Source of the DNA: Bacillota bacterium
Lineage (GTDB): Bacteria; Bacillota_E; Sulfobacillia; Sulfobacillales; Sulfobacillaceae
Assembly: GCA_021802375.1 (NCBI GenBank)
Contig: JAKAAL010000216.1
Span: 1-6,884 of the forward strand
Length of the DNA: 6,884 nucleotides
Direction: 5' to 3'
A program made the translations under genes and the position numbers. Within the stretch, counting starts at the first letter, position 1, and each line of letters begins with the position of its first letter. Positions 5,380 to 6,884 of the stretch are shown one piece after another. The notes below the pieces were generated by a model. The model saw nothing but the letters and a program-made list of their open reading frames with translations, did no database searches and had not been told where the DNA came from.

Positions 5380-6741
5380 TTAGGGGCTCTCGGTCTTGCG
5401 CCACAGGCCAATGATGGAGGCTGCCGCATCAGCCTCGGCCTCGGCCGCCGCCGTTTCCGCCACAACCCGGGCCCCGGCCGCCAAATGGCGCCAGGCGAGT
5501 TGCGGCGCCCGAGCCCTTCGGGTCTCCAGCAACTGCCCCCAAATCATCTTCACATTGTGGATGGCCGCGAACGGACCCGAGGTGGTGAGCGCCACCGCCA
5601 TCAGCATGCGCGCTACGGATGTTGGATCGGCGCCAGCCATTAATGCGCTCCCGACGGCCTCCATGGCATCAAGCCCCGTGCGGTCGGCGACAATGACCTC
5701 GCGGAGCAGGGTCTCGTCCCGGGCGTGCGCTTGGGGCATCGCCCCCATGCGCCAGTCGGTTCGCTGGGCCTTTTGTCGGCGGGTGCGCTGGCCGGCCAGC
5801 GCTTGGGCCCAAGCCAGGCTGCGCAATGGAGGCGGTGTATGGGGATGTGACAATAAATCCAAAATGCAATGGATGCCGGTGACCGCGTGGGCATCAAACG
5901 GCGAGCGCCGGAGAAGCTCGGCGCCCGTAAGCGCCACGCACTCATAGAGTCCCGCACCGCTGAGCCCGCCCGACATCCAGTCGTGCAGCATGTCAGACTC
6001 TGTGCCGAACGGGGCTTCCATGAGATCGGCGATGGCCGCTTCCACCAGGGCTTGGTCTACCGGTCCTTGGGAGGCATCGACATCCCGCCACCCCGCGAGG
6101 CTCTTGGGAATCGCCACGTCGGGACGCGTCGCCAAGTACTGGACAGCAGGGCGCAGGATCGGTTCCGCCCAGGCCCAGCCTTCCACATCATCCAGTAATT
6201 GCGACGCGCGGTGCACGATCAAGAGCCGATGCTCATTTTCGGGAAATTGCCGAAGGGCTGCATAGGTGAGCCAGGTGCGAGCGGTCTCCGCTCCCTGCTC
6301 TCTTAATAGGCCGACCAAGCGGTGTTCCGCCCGAAGCGGCTCGTCACCGGACTCAATGGCCTGCAGTAGGCGTTCTTCGGGCTGGTAATTGTCAGTCAAC
6401 GGTTCCATGGACATGAGAAGGTACGGACCGTAATTGGGGTCGTGCAGCAGATCCACCACGTACGCGGCGGTTTGCAGGAGCGCCAAACGCCGAAGTTCTT
6501 CGGGTAAAACCGAAGCGGCGCGCAGCATGGGTCCTCCGTTGAACGTGCCATGGCCAATGTAGGGCCCATGATGATCCACATCCCGGGCGGACGCCAATGC
6601 CAAAAGAAGATGCAGGACGTCGTCGCCGCGGCCTCGTGATCGCTGAGCGCGGATCCATCCCCCGATTTGTTGCCGTTCCAACTGCTCGATTTGCCGAAGT
6701 TCTTGATCCATGGCCTCTCCCCACGGGTATTCCTGATGCAT
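5380..6741 (-). CDS. Uncharacterised His-rich all-helical protein (453 aa)
   Basis: I do not recognise this gene firmly. The 453-residue product is soluble-looking and predicted almost wholly helical, with no signal peptide and an Ala-rich C-terminus (about 426-443). Fifteen or more His residues are scattered, with a notable cluster DVDHHGPYIGH (54-64) and repeated helix-pair patterns each holding a His: NEHRLLIVHRASQLL (169-183), FDAHAVTGIHCILDLL (282-297), FAAIHNVKMIWGQLL (391-405). These repeats and the segment WAEPILRPAVQYL (191-203) remind me of a helical domain found alone or joined to Rieske ferredoxin domains in other bacteria, and more remotely of questin-oxidase-like proteins; this is memory only. 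ATG 6741 is chosen because AAAAGGAGG (6750-6758) stands 8 nt upstream; an in-frame ATG at 6768 would add nine residues but lacks such a site. It converges on tetR (3-nt gap) and has its own putative promoter. Confidence 0.85.
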   Translation of the reverse strand: MHQEYPWGEAMDQELRQIEQLERQQIGGWIRAQRSRGRGDDVLHLLLALASARDVDHHGPYIGHGTFNGGPMLRAASVLPEELRRLALLQTAAYVVDLLHDPNYGPYLLMSMEPLTDNYQPEERLLQAIESGDEPLRAEHRLVGLLREQGAETARTWLTYAALRQFPENEHRLLIVHRASQLLDDVEGWAWAEPILRPAVQYLATRPDVAIPKSLAGWRDVDASQGPVDQALVEAAIADLMEAPFGTESDMLHDWMSGGLSGAGLYECVALTGAELLRRSPFDAHAVTGIHCILDLLSHPHTPPPLRSLAWAQALAGQRTRRQKAQRTDWRMGAMPQAHARDETLLREVIVADRTGLDAMEAVGSALMAGADPTSVARMLMAVALTTSGPFAAIHNVKMIWGQLLETRRARAPQLAWRHLAAGARVVAETAAAEAEADAAASIIGLWRKTESP

Positions 6742-6749
6742 GCTTGGCG

Positions 6750-6758
6750 CCTCCTTTT
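6750..6758 (-). promoter_or_regulatory. Ribosome binding site deciding the start of the 453-aa gene
   Basis: The minus strand reads AAAAGGAGG 8 nt before ATG 6741. It lies downstream of the alternative in-frame ATG 6768, so translation most likely begins at 6741. Confidence 0.85.
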
Positions 6759-6766
6759 CAGGGTCC

Positions 6767-6775
6767 ATGATAACA
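6767..6775 (-). promoter_or_regulatory. Extended -10 promoter of the 453-aa gene
   Basis: The minus strand reads TGTTATCAT: the TGn element followed directly by TATCAT (five of six to consensus). A -35 at 17 nt would be TCGGCT (6790-6795), poor, as is common with extended -10 promoters or ones that need an activator. Transcription would start near 6760, giving a leader of about 19 nt that contains the Shine-Dalgarno. Confidence 0.45.
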
Positions 6776-6796
6776 GCCGCAGGGCGTGCAGCCGAT

Positions 6797-6833
6797 GGTC
6801 CGCAGGCGTACCCTACCTACGACTTTGGTCGTA
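6797..6833. promoter_or_regulatory. Two 16-bp inverted repeats, candidate tandem operator
   Basis: The first, GGTCCGCAGGCGTACC (6797-6812), has 7-bp arms with one mismatch and a 2-nt centre. The second, TACGACTTTGGTCGTA (6818-6833), has perfect 6-bp ends. Their centres are exactly 21 bp apart, two turns of the helix, and lie about 44 and 65 bp upstream of the predicted transcription start, which suits activator sites. The second site fits a 7-2-7 inverted heptamer layout (TACGACT and TACGACC) like that used by NarL-type response regulators, and a further TACGCCT heptamer falls in the first site. Which protein binds is unknown. Confidence 0.5.
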
Positions 6834-6884
6834 ATGCTGGGGATTTGAGTTTCTGCTATGGGAGAGCGCAGAGGGACTTTGGGG

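Noticed and set aside
5396..5947. A 183-codon plus-strand open frame opposite the His-rich protein gene.
   Set aside because: Ala/Ser/Arg-rich shadow composition, no ribosome binding site, and the opposite strand has a full-length frame with a strong start.
6858..6884. ATG on the plus strand open to the right edge, possibly the start of a divergent gene.
   Set aside because: Only nine codons are visible and no Shine-Dalgarno sequence precedes it.

Overview
The window looks like chromosomal DNA from a moderately GC-rich bacterium, most likely of the Bacillota (Firmicutes). This is inferred from strong Shine-Dalgarno sequences (AAAGGAGG type) in front of several genes, a near-consensus housekeeping promoter (TTGACT, 17 nt, TATAAA), and a LysR/citrate synthase divergent pair laid out like citR-citA of Bacillus. 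The genus cannot be fixed from the sequence; an acidophilic or thermophilic relative such as Sulfobacillus would be compatible, but that is a guess. I see no tRNA, rRNA, CRISPR array, insertion sequence or phage gene.

Layout, left to right: (1) The N-terminal half of a LysR-type regulator (minus, running off the left edge) diverges from a citrate synthase gene (plus, 535-1560) across a gap of about 60 nt that holds an imperfect palindrome. The citrate synthase is followed by a convincing intrinsic terminator (1623-1651). (2) A six-helix membrane protein, possibly AmiS/UreI-like (minus, 1682-2272), diverges from a small cupin (plus, 2450-2815) across a 177-nt spacer with a hairpin and a 15-bp palindrome. 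(3) A DrrAB-type ABC exporter (ATPase 3688-4635 and ABC-2 permease 2915-3691, minus, translationally coupled by ATGA) diverges from a TetR-family regulator (plus, 4729-5376). This is a standard self-contained efflux module in which the regulator probably controls the promoter in the 93-nt gap. (4) A 453-residue, His-rich, all-helical protein of unknown function (minus, 5380-6741) converges on tetR with only 3 nt between the stop codons. Upstream of it are an extended -10 promoter and two 16-bp inverted repeats spaced exactly 21 bp centre to centre.

Taken together, this is mostly ordinary accessory chromosome: three divergent gene pairs or modules, each with its own control region. The parts that deserve attention are the unknown His-rich protein with its paired upstream operators, the Asp-to-Glu substitution in the citrate synthase catalytic triad, and the perfect hairpin inside the tetR 3' end where a normal terminator has no room. 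I did not find an obviously new multi-gene system.
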